The notes: generated by a model not told the origin, from the sequence alone. 64,000 nucleotides of DNA from Paraspadella gotoi (GCA_051294375.1 JBJCIZ010000239.1:343078-407077), one strand, 5' to 3'. Shown: positions 20,640 to 32,463, numbered from the stretch's first letter. Numbers and translations: made by a program.

Positions 20640-20699
20640 TCTCTTCTCTTCTCTTCTCTTCTCTTTCTCTTCTCTTCTCTTCTCTTCTCTTCTCTTCCC
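20640..20699. repeat. (TCTTC)n pentanucleotide repeat
   Basis: TCTTC/TCTCT-type repeat before the exon at 20764. The repeat is longer in copies 2 and 3, and in the partial copy at 27650-27689 it is cut off and joined to the SINE core. Confidence 0.9.
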
Positions 20700-20763
20700 A
20701 CCCTCAAAATCCCGTCAACTCACCAACCCCTTCCTACTCTCCCCCTCTCTCCCCCGAAAACAG

Positions 20764-20902
20764 TTGCCTTAACCCCCGCCACCACCACCACGATCCGGCG
20801 CCCTCTATCGGCGCGGGTTCCATCTCCGAGTCGGCGTCGGCGTCGACGGTGACGACGCCGCATCCCAACTACGCCATCCGGTCGTCAACAACACGGCGCG
20901 CG
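20764..20902 (+). CDS. Receptor exon 8, assembly copy 1 (frameshifted)
   Basis: The acceptor is CCGAAAACAG. Compared with the copies at 31410 and 35391, this version lacks one A in the first codons (TTAACC for TTAAACC) and further bases near its end, so it is out of frame as written. The encoded peptide is described under 35391. It is interpreted as an error-rich duplicate of one exon. Confidence 0.55.
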
Positions 20903-20929
20903 GTGGTGGGTAGTGGAAGTGAGATGATA

Positions 20930-21140
20930 AATGATTAATAATTAATGATGAAAAATGATAAATGATTAATGATAAATGATGATAAATGATTAATGATAAT
21001 GATTAAGATTAATGATAATGATGATAAATGATGATAAATAATTAATGATATATGATGATAAATGATAATGATTAATGATAAATGATTAATGATAAATGAT
21101 GATAAATGATTAATGATAAATAATAATAAATAATAAATGT
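20930..21140. repeat. TAATGATAAATGA repeat
   Basis: Degenerate repeats of GATAAATGATTAATGAT directly after exon 8. The same array is at 31600-31670 (cut) and 35556-35810 (with a 25-N gap). Confidence 0.9.
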
Positions 21141-21675
21141 ACAAACACGAGATACCGATAGATAAAACTGGCTATAAATTTATAAAATGAACTGCGATAT
21201 TAAATAATCATAAAATCGATGAAATAGAAACCATAGATACCATATACTATTATTATTATTTTATTTTTATAAAAATAAAAATAAAATAAAAATACTACTC
21301 CTGAAGCCTTTCATAGTGAAATAATTTATAAATTCTCCAGAAATAATTTACCCTGCAAATGGTTAATATAGTATTACTTGGATCAAAGCAAGACAATCAA
21401 TGAAATGCAGTCTGAACTTTTTCCGATTTGATAAACTTAGTTTATGTTTTTATTTGTCTGTTTGTTGGTATCTTTGTTAAGTTTACTTTTTATTTGAGCG
21501 CTTGGCTCAAACAACGACAAAAAATCAAAACAACACAAAAAAGTCCTATTTTTTTTTTCGCTTTCCCTGAAAATGTTTCGAATTTCTTATTTGTCGAAAA
21601 CCTTACCTCGCCCTTCCTCCTTTCCCTCCTCCTCTTCCTCCTCCTCCTCCTTCTCTCCTCCTTCACCTTTCACAG

Positions 21676-21793
21676 GTCATCATTCGTTCAATCACAACGG
21701 AAACCTGATGCTGAACGAAAGAGATTCCTTGCCAGTTATCACATGGACCCTATCACAGCACTGCTTCCACACTCTCAAAACCTTGCCACTCAG
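21676..21793 (+). CDS. Receptor exon 9, assembly copy 1 (frameshifted)
   Basis: Between a CTTTCACAG acceptor and CTCAG|GTAAGT. Relative to 36350-36470 it lacks one base at three places (AGAGATT, ATGGACC, TTCCACA), which breaks the frame. The intact reading is described at 36350. Confidence 0.55.
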
Positions 21794-22010
21794 GTAAGTA
21801 TCTATATACCAGCACTACATTAAATACTTTTAAAACCTTGCCACTAAGGTAAGTTATCTATATACCAGCACTACATTAAATACTTTTAAAACCTTGCCCC
21901 TCAGGGTAAGTTATCTATATTCCAGCACGACATAAATACTTTTTAAAAACCTTGCCACTCAGGTAAGTTATCTATATACCAGCCCTACATTAAATACTTT
22001 TAAAACCTTT
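21777..22010 (+). repeat. Tandem array repeating the exon 9 5' splice site, copy 1
   Basis: The unit AAACCTTGCCACTCAGGTAA plus GTTATCTATATACCAGC and TACATTAAATACTTTT is repeated about four times. The GTAAGT donors are at 21794, 21849, 21906 and 21963. Each unit contains the last 17 bases of exon 9 and the start of the intron. Unit lengths are uneven here but exactly 56 bp in the better copy at 36454. Confidence 0.9.
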
Positions 22011-22567
22011 AAAACCTTGGCACTTTAAAAATCTCAAAACCAGACCACTCAGGTTGGTTAAACCACAATATTTATAGATTATAATCAGGTAAGCTTACAG
22101 GAAAAACAGCTTTTAATATTCATACATTGTTAAAATTTAACGACTCAGATATGCTCCTGGTCTGGGGTTATAATTCTGGATAAGTCTGCGAAGTCCCGGT
22201 TCAACTCTATTTTAAACATAGAAAGCGCGAAAATTAATTCAATTATTAGCAATAGTATTAAAACAGCATCTCTTTAAACGTTTTGTATTTTCCGTCGAGA
22301 TTAAGGCAACAGTCAATCAGAGAGAAAAAAAATATCAAACTTGGGAATCATCCAAGTTTGCACCTTGACAAATTCGATTGGAACTGATTTGATTTGAGAG
22401 AAAAAAGAAATATTAGAAAGATCTTTCAACTTTCTTCCTTTTTTTTTTGCTTTTCTTTTCTTTAATCTTTCCTTATTTCTTTCAAGTTTCTCCCAGACAT
22501 CCTCACTTTATGTTCCTTTCAGTTCCAGCCTTTTCCTTTCTCTGTTAATTTTTTTTCTTCCTTTTTT

Positions 22568-23424
22568 GGCCTTATTTTTCCAGAACGTCCCATTTCATCT
22601 TAAATCAGGAATCACTAAATTATGGTTAAAGATTAGGTTAAGGATTAGGTTAGTGATATTAGATTAAGTTTGGAATCAAAATTTAGCAGTTATATATTGA
22701 AAACTATCATATTAGTAAATACTAATTTGTAGTTATTTTTATTTTTTTACAAATATAGTAGCCCAGTCAGCTTATTTTATAAATAGTACAACCCTTATCT
22801 AATGTCAAACTTTCAAAATGTTTTTTTTTAATTCTGAGAACAGATTCAGATTTTGTCAAAAGTTGATAGAATAAAATATAAATCTTTTTCATTAGTAGGT
22901 TAAAATTTAAAAAACTATATTTTTAGCTTTAAAATAAATTTTTGAATATATTTTTTTTATATTTTTTGACCAAAACTTAATTTAAAGGAATTTTTAAAAA
23001 AGAATCTGTACTTTCTGCAACTTTTTGCAAGAAATCCAATAATCGGTTCTTATAATTTGAAAATTACATTTAAAAATTTAGACAATAATATACTTATTAC
23101 TATATATAAATATAGCTCGCTGGTGCCCATCTTATATAAAAAATTAAAATAATTATTTACCAAAGTATTTTTATTGATTTTTATTTTCATATTTTTTGTG
23201 CTAATTTTTGCTTTCACATTTTCACATCGCTCTATTGAGGATTAAGTTAGGACTGGTTTAAAGTTCAGGGATAATTACAATAATATTTTAGGGTTACGGA
23301 TTGATTTAAGATCAAGGATTAGGCTATATTTTTTATAAATATATTTAAGTGAATACTAAAATAAATTACATTTGGGATAAAAAAAAAACGAACAGAATGG
23401 GGCGTTCTTAGAAAAAGAGGGGCC
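22568..23424 (+). mobile_element. TIR element, TTTTCCAGAACGCC family, copy B
   Basis: It starts GGCCTTATTTTTCCAGAACG and ends GGGGCGTTCTTAGAAAAAGA plus GGGGCC; the ends are inverted matches. The interior is AT-rich with GGATTAGGTTA-type words near both ends. No transposase frame. It lies in the intron between exons 9 and 10, and its counterpart in module copy 3 is at about 37258-38233. Confidence 0.7.
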
Positions 23425-23506
23425 GTTACTCTCTGGCTCTCTCGCCACCAAGTAATATTAAACCTAATCGACCAAAATTCAACGAAATTCCATCAACCAA
23501 CAATTC

Positions 23507-23508
23507 TC

Positions 23509-23587
<79 letters not shown>

Positions 23588-23591
23588 CCAG
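23507..23591 (+). promoter_or_regulatory. (CT)n tract forming the exon 10 3' splice site, copy 1
   Basis: About 75 bp of (CT)n ends in CTCTCCCCCAG against the exon. As at 5718, a microsatellite supplies the acceptor pyrimidine tract. Confidence 0.8.
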
Positions 23592-23709
23592 ATCCAGCGC
23601 CTCTAACGGTCGCGGCCCAACACTCTGACTCCGAAACAAAACGACATCAATCCTTGACGCTCGGCGGTTCCTTGGAAACGGCCCCTGTTTCCGCTGAACA
23701 CAATTCCAG
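23592..23709 (+). CDS. Receptor exon 10, assembly copy 1
   Basis: Enters with one base completing Arg and is flanked by CCCCCAG and TTCCAG|GTCCTT. The start reads SSASNGRG. After one missing base (CGGCCCAACA against CGGCCACAACA in the copy near 38405) the frame is lost, then TLTPKQND and SLTLGGSLETAPVSAEHNS can be read once small indels are allowed for. Ser/Thr/Asn-rich, low complexity, in the cytoplasmic tail. It leaves in phase 2 while the next exon reads best in phase 0, so another exon or an uncorrected indel lies between. Confidence 0.6.
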
Positions 23710-23769
23710 GTCCTTAATCTTGTTTGTTCTGTTTTTGCTTTTTTTTTTTTTGTTTTTTTTTTGTGGCTG

Positions 23770-24610
23770 CAGCAGCGCGAGAGGGAGGAGGGGGAGGGAA
23801 CGGCGCAGGGGAGAGGGAGAGGGGGAGAGAGGGAGAGAGAGAGTGGGAGGGGGAGAGAGGGAGGGAAAAGGGGAGGGGGAGAAAGGAGGGTGAGGGGGAG
23901 AGAGGAGAGGAGAGAGGGAGGGGAGAGAGGGAGGGGAGGGGAGAAAGGGAGGGGAAAAGGGGAGGGAGAGGGGAGAGGGAGGGGGAGAGAGGGAGGGGAT
24001 AGAGGAAGGAGGAGGGGGGAGAGAGGAGGAGGAGAGAGAGAGGGGAGGGGCAGAGAGGGAGGGAGGGAGGGGAGAGAGGGAGGGGAGAGAGGGAGAGGGA
24101 GAGGGGAGATAGGAGGGGGAGAGAGAGAGGAAGGAGGAGGAGGGGATAGAGGGAGGAGGAGGGGAGAGAGGGAGGAGGAGAGAGAGGGGAGGTAGGAGGG
24201 GGAGAAGGGAGGAGGAGAGGGGGAATGGGGAGAGAGGAGGGGGATAGAGGGAGGAGGAGGGGGAGAGAGGTAGGAGGAGAGGGAGAGGGGAGGGGAGGAG
24301 GGAGGGATGGAGGGGGAGAGAGGGAGGGTGAGAGAGGGAGAGGAGGGGAGGGAGAGAGGAGGGGGATAGAGGGAGAGAAGGGGGGGAGAGAGGGAGGAGG
24401 AGAGAGGGAGAGAGGGGGGAAAGTAGAGGGGAGGGGGAGAGAGGAGGGGGAGAGAGGGAGGGTGAGAGGGGAGAGAGGGAATGGGAGAGGAGAGAGGGAG
24501 GGTGAGAGGAGGGGGAGAGAGGGAGGCTAAGAGGGGGGAGGGAGAGAAAGGAGGGTGAGAGAGGGAGGGTGAGAGGGGAATGGGGAAGGGAGAGAGGGAG
24601 GGGACGAGGA
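23770..24610. repeat. Long polypurine tract (GAGAGGGAGG-type)
   Basis: About 840 bp that is almost wholly G and A on the + strand, mostly GAGAGGGAGG, GGGGGAGAGA and GGAGGAG words. The - strand frame of Ser/Pro/Leu is an artefact of composition. A noisier version is at 38590-39530. Confidence 0.95.
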
Positions 24611-24619
24611 AAAGTTCAA

Positions 24620-25075
24620 ACAAAGAAGGCGGGAAAAAAATTGCGAAAAAAAATGGAGGTCGACATCTTTCTTTTCTTTACTCGAAAAATTTTAATTTTT
24701 TGAAAGAAAAAAAATTAATGCGTATCGACTCTGTTGTTTATGACTTTTTTTTTCTATTATTTAAAATATTTTAAGTATTTTTTCTTTTAAAGTATTGGTA
24801 GAACAATGATTAAAATTTTATTGGCAATGTTATTATTTTTTTTTCGAAACGTATATTAGTGCCCCAAAAAAATTTCTATATTGAGATATTAACCGAGCAC
24901 TAAAAAAAAAATAGGCAGCGCGATTATAGCCTCGCATGTTGTATGATATAAGAATATCCATATATCTCATGTATATCCATAACATCCATATATCATCCAT
25001 ATAATTTATATTATTTATTATTTAAATTATTTAAATTATTTATTATAATTGAAGTAATAATTGCTTAATCTTAAC
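24620..25075. other. AT-rich intron, no gene seen
   Basis: Corresponds to 39540-40005. It holds poly-T/A tracts and an ATCCATATA-type run near 24955-25010. Nothing coding. Confidence 0.65.
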
Positions 25076-25685
25076 AACCGACGCTAACCCTCTAACAACC
25101 CCGCCACATTTCAAAACCCCGCCTCCCCTTTCTCCCATCTGTCCACCCGCTCCCTCCCACCTCCTCCACTTTCCCCCTTAATCCACCACTTCTCTCCCTA
25201 TCCTCCCCTCTCATCTCCCCTCCTCCACTCTTCCCTATTCCCCCATTTCTCTCCTATCTCCTTCTCTCCACCGTCCTTCCCACTCATTCCCCCCTTTTCG
25301 ACCACTTCTCTCCCTATCCGCCTCTCTCCTCCACTCTCCACTCTTCCCCCCTTCCACCACTTCTCTCCGCTATCCTGCTGCTTCCTTCCCACCTCCTCCC
25401 ACTCTTCCCCCCTATCCACCACTCTCTCCCTATCTCCTCTTCTCCACTCTCCCACTCTTCCCTATCCACCCAAAAATTCTCTCCCTTCCTCCCCTTCCTC
25501 CCACTTTCCCCCTATTCCCACCCTTCTTATCTCTCTCTCTCCCATCGTCCTCCAACTTTCCCCCTTATCCACATTCTTCCCTATCTCCCTCTCCTCCCAC
25601 TCTTCCCCCCTTCAACCCACTTTTCTCCCTATCTTCTTCTTTCTTCATCTCTCCCCAACTCTTCCCCCTATCCACCATCTCTCTC
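25076..25685 (-). repeat. CT-rich minisatellite, inverted relative to the 40-41 kb region
   Basis: Degenerate units of about 30 bp (CCACTTCTCTCCCTATC with CTCCTCCACTCTTCCCCC). The first 90 bases (CCCTCTAACAACCCCGCCAC, CATTTCAAAACC, CATCTGTCCACCCGCTCC) are the reverse complement of about 40975-41065, just upstream of exon 11. This piece is therefore flipped relative to the other copy and then joined to the module at 25690. Confidence 0.8.
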
Positions 25686-26704
25686 TTTTTTTTTGTTTGC
25701 GTCATCGTCGTCCCCATCTTCGTCGTCGTCGTCATCGTCGTCTTCACGTACACATCCTTCCTCCAGACAAAACTCCGTTTCCTCTTTTTCTTCCTCCTCT
25801 TCGCGTTGACCTACTTGTCTCTCCAATTATGGCGGCCATATTCCTCGAATCTCGCATCACTGAGTCGTGACGCGAGGGTCACTCGCCTCTTCCTTCTTTC
25901 CTTTTTTTTTTACCTTTTTTCCTTTTTTTTTCTTTTTACTTATTCTCTCGCTTTTTTTATGGTTTCCTTTTTTATTGTTTCCTTTTTTTCTTTTTTCTTA
26001 TTCTCTTGCTTTTTTTATTGTTTGCTTTTTTTCTTTTTCCTTATTCTCCTGCTTTTTTTATTGTTTGCTTTTTTTATTGTTTCCTTTTTTCTTTTTCCTT
26101 ATTCTCCTGCTTTTTTTTTGTTTCCTTTTTTTCTTTTTCCCTATTCTTTTGCTCTTTTTATTGTTTCCTTTTTTCTTTTTCCTTCTTTTCTTGCTATTTT
26201 TTATGGTTTGCTTTTTTTCTTTTTCCTTATTCTGTTATTTTTTTTATTGTTTCCTTTTTTCTTTTAGTTTATTCTCTTAATTTTTTTATTGTTTGCTTTT
26301 TTTATTTTTCCTTATTCTCTTGCTTTTTTTTATTGTTTCCTTTTTTTTTTCCTTATTCTCTTGCTTTTTTTTATTGTTTCCTTTTTTCTTTTCTTTATTT
26401 TCTTGCTTCTTTCTTTTCTACTAGCTTTTTTCGTTATTAATTCTTTTCCATTTTTTTCCATTTTTCTCTATTCTTTTCTTTTTTTCTTCTTTTTTTCCTT
26501 TTTCATCTTTTTTCATCTCCTTTTCCTCTTTTCCTCGTTCTTTATTTTCTCTTCCGCTCGTCCTGTTTCACCCTTGACTTTTGCCCTTTTTTTTCTCGTT
26601 TGTTTCATAATTCGTTCATAATTCGTTCATAAGTTGTTTTGACAAAATCTTTTCTTTCGTCGTCGACTTTTTTAGACAAATATTTCGTCACTTTATTAGA
26701 GCCC

Positions 26705-26958
26705 TGTGGCAGCAAGACTTAAAGCTGCCTCACTGCTATCCGTCCTCAGCCTCGTCTCAATGGCTGAGCAGGCTAAATCATCTCATTTCCATCCGTGCGT
26801 CCCGGGTTCAATCCCTGGGTATCCCGGTTCTGGCTTAAATGTGACGGTGCCGGTATAAACATGCCAGTGACAGGAGGCGGTCACTGAGGGTCCGCAGTCC
26901 CTACGTCAGTTGGTGAGATACCCCGAGCCCCGGGTATCACACGCTATCCTCCATTGCC
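26705..26958 (+). mobile_element. tRNA-derived SINE, type 1 (copy 1b, first)
   Basis: Same element as 19701-19956, with an intact A box (TGGCTGAGCAGG), intact B box (GGGTTCAATCC) and core CAGTGACAGGAGGCGGTCAC. Confidence 0.8.
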
Positions 26959-27182
26959 TAAAGTGGTGAGCCCTACACTCAAAACGCAACCGCTGCGCAC
27001 CGTGCGCCCACGCTTACGTTGCTTAGGGTATGCATATCACGCCTATGCCTACTTCTCTGGTAACGCTCCAGACTCGCTCGCTCGCTCGCCCGCTCGCTCT
27101 CACTATGGCAATGAGATCAAAATCTTCTCTCAGACATCTCCTCAGGATTGAGGCCCCTGTGGAGAAGTCTGGTGGGGGATCC

Positions 27183-27435
27183 TGTGGCAGCAAGACTTAA
27201 AGCTGCCTCACTGCGGTCCATCCTCAGCCTCGTCCTCAATGGCTGAGCAGGCTAAATCATCTCATTTCCATCGCGTGTGTCCCGGATCAACCCTGGGTAT
27301 CCCGGTTCTGGCTTAAATGTGACGGTGCCGTTATAACATGCCAGTGACAGGAGGCGGTCACTGAGGGTCCGCAGCCCCTACGCCAGTTGGTGAGATACCC
27401 TGCGCCCCGGGTATCACAGGCTATCTCCGTTGCCC
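27183..27435 (+). mobile_element. tRNA-derived SINE, type 1 (copy 1b, second)
   Basis: Same element as 20176-20425, with a degraded B box (CGGATCAACCC). Confidence 0.75.
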
Positions 27436-28305
27436 ATAGCCCCATCTTTGTCAATGGGGTGGGTCAGAAATCTGATTTGGGAATCTTCCCAAATCAAACT
27501 TTATTCAATGTATGAGAACACTTTGAATGGAATATTAATTTTTTGATATTTATTCATAAATAAGAAATATTAAAAATTGTTTTCTCTTTCTTTTCTTGTT
27601 GTTTCTTTTCCCTTTCTTTTTCCCTGCTTCCTTTTTTATTTCATTTTCTTCTTCTTCTCTTCTCTTCTCTTCTCTTCTCTTCTCTTCTCCGCCAGTGACT
27701 GGAGGCGTCACTGACGGTCGAAGCCCCCATGCCCCATCCCAATGGGCATCGCAGTCAACCCGGCTGTTGACATAATGTATTCATTTATTTCATATAGTTG
27801 TAATATTGACTTCGCGGAATTCGTTTCTCCGTTAAGTCGGTGCAATGTTTCCATGGCGACGAACAGTCGTCGTTTCCTTTGGATCCGTCACAATTCAATT
27901 CTCCTCTCATTTCTGACAAACCATCGTCAAACCGTCGTCAAAGACTAACGCAACCGTCTCGCACAATTGCCTCGTTGCAACATCCCCCCAGACTGTCAAC
28001 GACCAACCAGTTTCCCACCGCATTCATACCTTCGTCCCAATTTTTTTTTGGCTTCGAGCATCGGCCCAGGTTTACCCCCCCCTTTTTTTTCGGGACTCCG
28101 TTTCAAAGCGGCCCCTCGGGCTCGATTAAGTCGTCGCGAGCGGTAATGACCGAAAAAGGGAGAGAAAGCGACGAATAGCGATCGAGGACTCGGGGCGATT
28201 GGACCAATCAGAAGTCGAGAAAGTGGGGGTGAGGTGAGGAGAGGGAAGAGAGGTGATTCAAAGCGGGGGGGGGTGGAAGGCGGAGGATTCAGTAGGGTGA
28301 GCGAG

Positions 28306-28366
<61 letters not shown>

Positions 28367-28426
28367 TGTTGATCTAACAAAGCGGAGCAAGAAGGAGACT
28401 GTACCAGCAAATTGGAATGCAGGAGT

Positions 28427-28482
<56 letters not shown>

Positions 28483-30335
28483 AGAAAGAGAGAGACAGAG
28501 ACAGAAAAAAAAATCGATTCTGAGTTTTGAAAGGCGGAAGTTGACGTGAGTCCGATGAAGCTTTTAAACCAAGGTTGTCGAGGCTAAGTGACGTGAATGT
28601 CGTCGTCGTCATTGTCGTCTTTATCGTCGTCGTCTTTATCGTCGTCATTGTCGTCGTCTTTGTCTTCATTGGTATCTTCTTCGTTGTCGTAATCATCAAT
28701 GTCATCGTAGTCGCTTTTTCGGCCTTTGTCGTATCATATTTTTGTTTACATTTTATGTCGCGTCACTGTCGTTGTCATTGTTATTGTCAACATTATTTAC
28801 GTTTATCAAAGGAAGGTCGACATAGTTTGGTGTTTGTTCATTTGTCATCATCTTGGATTCGTCGTCCTTGTTAAAAATCGTCATTTGTCATCGTCTTCTA
28901 TATAATCTTCCTTATCATAACCGCCGTTATTGTCATTATCATTGATGCCGTCTTCGTAAATTCGTCACTGTCGACACCATCATTTTCACTATTGTCGTCG
29001 TCAACATCGTCGTCCCCTTCTTCGTCATTGTCGTCATCGTCCCCATCGTAGTCTTCGTCGTTGTCGCCATTGTCGTCCCATCTTTGTCGTCATCGTCGTC
29101 CCAATCTTCGTCGTCCCCATCGTTGTCATCGTCATTGTCGTCATCATCGTCGTCGTCGTCGCCACCATCGTCCCCTTCTTCGTCGTCATTGTCGTCGTCG
29201 CCATCGTCGTCCCCTTATTCGTCGTTGTCATAATCATTGTCGTTGTAGTTATCATCGTCCCCATCTTTGTCATCATCGTCATCATCGTCGTCCCCATCTT
29301 CGTCGTCATCATCGTCGTCGCCATCGTCGTCCCCATCTTCGTCGTCATCGTCGTCCCCATCTTCGTCGTCATCGTCATCGTCGTCTTCACGTACACATCC
29401 TTCCTCCAGACAAAACTCCGTTTCCTCTTTTTCTTCCTCCTCTTCGCGTTGACCTACTTGTCTCTCCAATTATGGCGGCCATATTCCTCGAATCTCGCAT
29501 CACTGAGTCGTGACGCGAGGGTCACTCGCCTCTTCCTTCTTTCCTTTTTTTTTACCTTTTTTCCTTTTTTTTCTTTTTACTTATTCTCTCGCTTTTTTTA
29601 TGGTTTCCTTTTTTATTGTTTCCTTTTTTTCTTTTTTCTTATTCTCTTGCTTTTTTTATTGTTTGCTTTTTTCTTTTTCCTTATTCTCCTGCTTTTTTAT
29701 TGTTTGCTTTTTTTATTGTTTCCTTTTTTCTTTTCCTTATTCTCCTGCTTTTTTTTTGTTTCCTTTTTTTCTTTTCCCTATTCTTTTGCTCTTTTTATTG
29801 TTTCCTTTTTCTTTTTCCTTCTTTTCTTGCTATTTTTTATGGTTTGCTTTTTTTCTTTTTCCTTATTCTGTTATTTTTTTATTGTTTCCTTTTTTCTTTT
29901 AGTTTATTCTCTTAATTTTTTTATTGTTTGCTTTTTTTATTTTTCCTTATTCTCTTGCTTTTTTTTATTGTTTCCTTTTTTTTTCCTTATTCTCTTGCTT
30001 TTTTTATTGTTTCCTTTTTTCTTTTCTTTATTTTCTTGCTTCTTTCTTTTCTACTAGCTTTTTTCGTTATTAATTCTTTTCGATTTTTTTCCATTTTTCT
30101 CTATTCTTTTCTTTTTTTCTTCTTTTTTCCTTTTTCATCTTTTTTCATCTCCTTTTCCTCTTTTCCTCGTTCTTTATTTTCTCTTCCGCTCGTCCTGTTT
30201 CACCCTTGACTTTTGCCCTTTTTTTCTCGTTTGTTTCATAATTCGTTCATAATTCGTTCATAAGTTGTTTTGACAAAATCTTTTCTTTCGTCGTCGACTT
30301 TTTTAGACAAATATTTCGTCACTTTATTAGAGCCC

Positions 30336-30589
30336 TGTGGCAGCAAGACTTAAAGCTGCCTCACTGCTATCCGTCCTCAGCCTCGTCTCAATGGCTGAGC
30401 AGGCTAAATCATCTCATTTCCATCCGTGCGTCCCGGGTTCAATCCCTGGGTATCCCGGTTCTGGCTTAAATGTGACGGTGCCGGTATAAACATGCAGTGA
30501 CAGGAGGCGGTCACTGAGGGTCCGCAGTCCTACGTCAGTTGGTGAGATACCCCGAGCCCCGGGTATCACACGCTATCCTCCCATTGCCT
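30336..30589 (+). mobile_element. tRNA-derived SINE, type 1 (copy 2, first)
   Basis: Identical in structure to 19701-19956; A and B boxes intact. Confidence 0.8.
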
Positions 30590-30824
30590 AAAGTGGTGAG
30601 CCCTACTCTCAAACACGCAACCGCTGCGCACCGTGCGCCCACGCTTACGTTGCTTAGGGTATGCATATCACGCCTATGCCCTACTTCTCTGGTAACGCTC
30701 CAGACTCGCTCGCTCGCTCGCCCGCTCGCTCTCACTATGGCAATGAGATCAAAATCTTCTCTCAGACATCTCCTCAGGATTGAGGCCCCTGTGGAGAAGT
30801 CTGGTGGGGGATCCTGTGGCAGCA

Positions 30825-31068
30825 AGACTTAAAGCTGCCTCACTGCGGTCCATCCTCAGCCTCGTCTCAATGGCTGAGCAGGCTAAATCATCTCATTTCC
30901 ATCCGTGTGTCCCGATTCAATCCCTGGGTATCCCGGTTCTGGCTTAAATGTGACGGTGCCGTTATAAACATGCCAGTGACAGGAGGCGGTCACTGAGGGT
31001 CCGCAGCCCCTACGCCAGTTGGTGAGATACCCTGCGCCCCGGGTATCACAGCTATCCTCCCGTTGCCA
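30825..31068 (+). mobile_element. tRNA-derived SINE, type 1 (copy 2, second)
   Basis: Second SINE of the pair. The A box TGGCTGAGCAGG is intact; the B box reads GATTCAATCCC, close to consensus, followed by the hairpin core. Confidence 0.8.
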
Positions 31069-31409
31069 TAGCCCATCTTTGTCAATGGGTGGGTCAGAAA
31101 TCTGATTTGGGAATCTTCCCAAATCAAACTTTATTCAATGTATGAGAACACTTTGAATGGAATATTAATTTTTTGATATTTATTCATAAATAAGAAATAT
31201 TAAAAATTGTTTTCTCTTTCTTTTCTTGTTGTTTCTTTTCCCTTTCTTTTTCCCTGCTTCCTTTTTTATTTCATTTTCTTCTTCTTCTCTTCTCTTCTCT
31301 TCTCTTCTCTTCTCTTCTCTTCTCTTCTCTTCTCTTCTCTTTCCCACCCTCAAAATCCCGTCAACTCACCAACCCCTTCCTACTCTCCCCCTCTCTCCCC
31401 CGAAAACAG

Positions 31410-31578
31410 TTGCCTTAAACNNNNNNNNNNNNNNNNNNNNNNNNNCCCCGCCACCACCACCACGATCCGGCGCCCTCTATCGGCGCGGGTTCCATCTCCG
31501 AGTCGGCGTCGGCGTCGACGGTGACGACGCCGCATCCCAACTACGCCCATCCGGTCGTCAACAACCACGGCGCCGTCG
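31410..31578 (+). CDS. Receptor exon 8, assembly copy 2 (contains a gap)
   Basis: The acceptor CCGAAAACAG and donor GTCG|GTGAGT are intact, with a 25-N gap at 31421-31445 near the start. After the gap the sequence is open in the frame described for 35391 and keeps the TCGACGGTGACG reading that copy 3 has lost. The gap length does not reflect missing sequence if copy 3 is right. Confidence 0.6.
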
Positions 31579-32286
31579 GTGAGTGGGTAGTGGAAGTGAG
31601 ATGATAAATGATTAATAATTAATGATGAAAAATGATAAATGATTAATGATAAATGATGATAAATGATTAACGCCAGTGACTGGAGGCGTCACTGACGGTC
31701 GAAGCCCCCATGCCCCATCCCAATGGGCATCGCAGTCAACCCGGCTGTTGACATAATGTATTCATTTATTTCATATAGTTGTAATATTGACTTCGCGGAA
31801 TTCGTTTCTCCGTTAAGTCGGTGCAATGTTTCCATGGCGACGAACAGTCGTCGTTTCCTTTGGATCCGTCACAATTCAATTCTCCTCTCATTTCTGACAA
31901 ACCATCGTCAAACCGTCGTCAAAGACTAACGCAACCGTCTCGCACAATTGCCTCGTTGCAACATCCCCCCAGACTGTCAACGACCAACCAGTTTCCCACC
32001 GCATTCATACCTTCGTCCCAATTTTTTTTTGGCTTCGAGCATCGGCCCAGGTTTACCCCCCCCTTTTTTTTCGGGACTCCGTTTCAAAGCGGCCCCTCGG
32101 GCTCGATTAAGTCGTCGCGAGCGGTAATGACCGAAAAAGGGAGAGAAAGCGACGAATAGCGATCGAGGACTCGGGGCGATTGGACCAATCAGAAGTCGAG
32201 AAAGTGGGGGTGAGGTGAGGAGAGGGAAGAGAGGTGATTCAAAGCGGGGGGGGGTGGAAGGCGGAGGATTCAGTAGGGTGAGCGAG

Positions 32287-32347
<61 letters not shown>

Positions 32348-32407
32348 TGTTGATCTAACAAAGCGGAGCAAGAAGGAGACTGTACCAGCAAATTGGAATG
32401 CAGGAGT

Positions 32408-32463
<56 letters not shown>

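Larger units (their letters stand above)
25690..27689. repeat. Partial copy 1b of the repeated module
   Basis: Starts in the trinucleotide array and runs through the T-rich minisatellite and both SINEs to the TCTTC repeat, where it stops and copy 2 begins at the SINE core. Equivalent to 18720-20690, 29360-31320 and 33340-35300. No exon. Confidence 0.9.
27690..31670. repeat. Module copy 2 (3,981 bp, tandem with copy 3)
   Basis: Begins CGCCAGTGACTGGAGGCG and ends in the TAATGA repeat where the same CGCCAGTGAC starts again. Apart from a 25-N gap at 31421-31445 and one G in exon 8, it looks identical to 31671-35651 wherever compared, including microsatellite lengths. It contains two long GA runs (28311-28364, 28431-28478), the trinucleotide array, the T-rich minisatellite, a SINE pair and exon 8. 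Confidence 0.95.

Noticed and set aside
23493-24623. 376-codon - strand frame rich in Ser, Pro and Leu
   Set aside because: It is the complement of a polypurine tract and overlaps receptor exon 10 on the other strand; no domain and no splice logic.
28311-28478. CRISPR-like direct repeats (two GA runs around a spacer)
   Set aside because: Simple dinucleotide runs in a eukaryotic intron; no defined repeat-spacer structure or cas genes.
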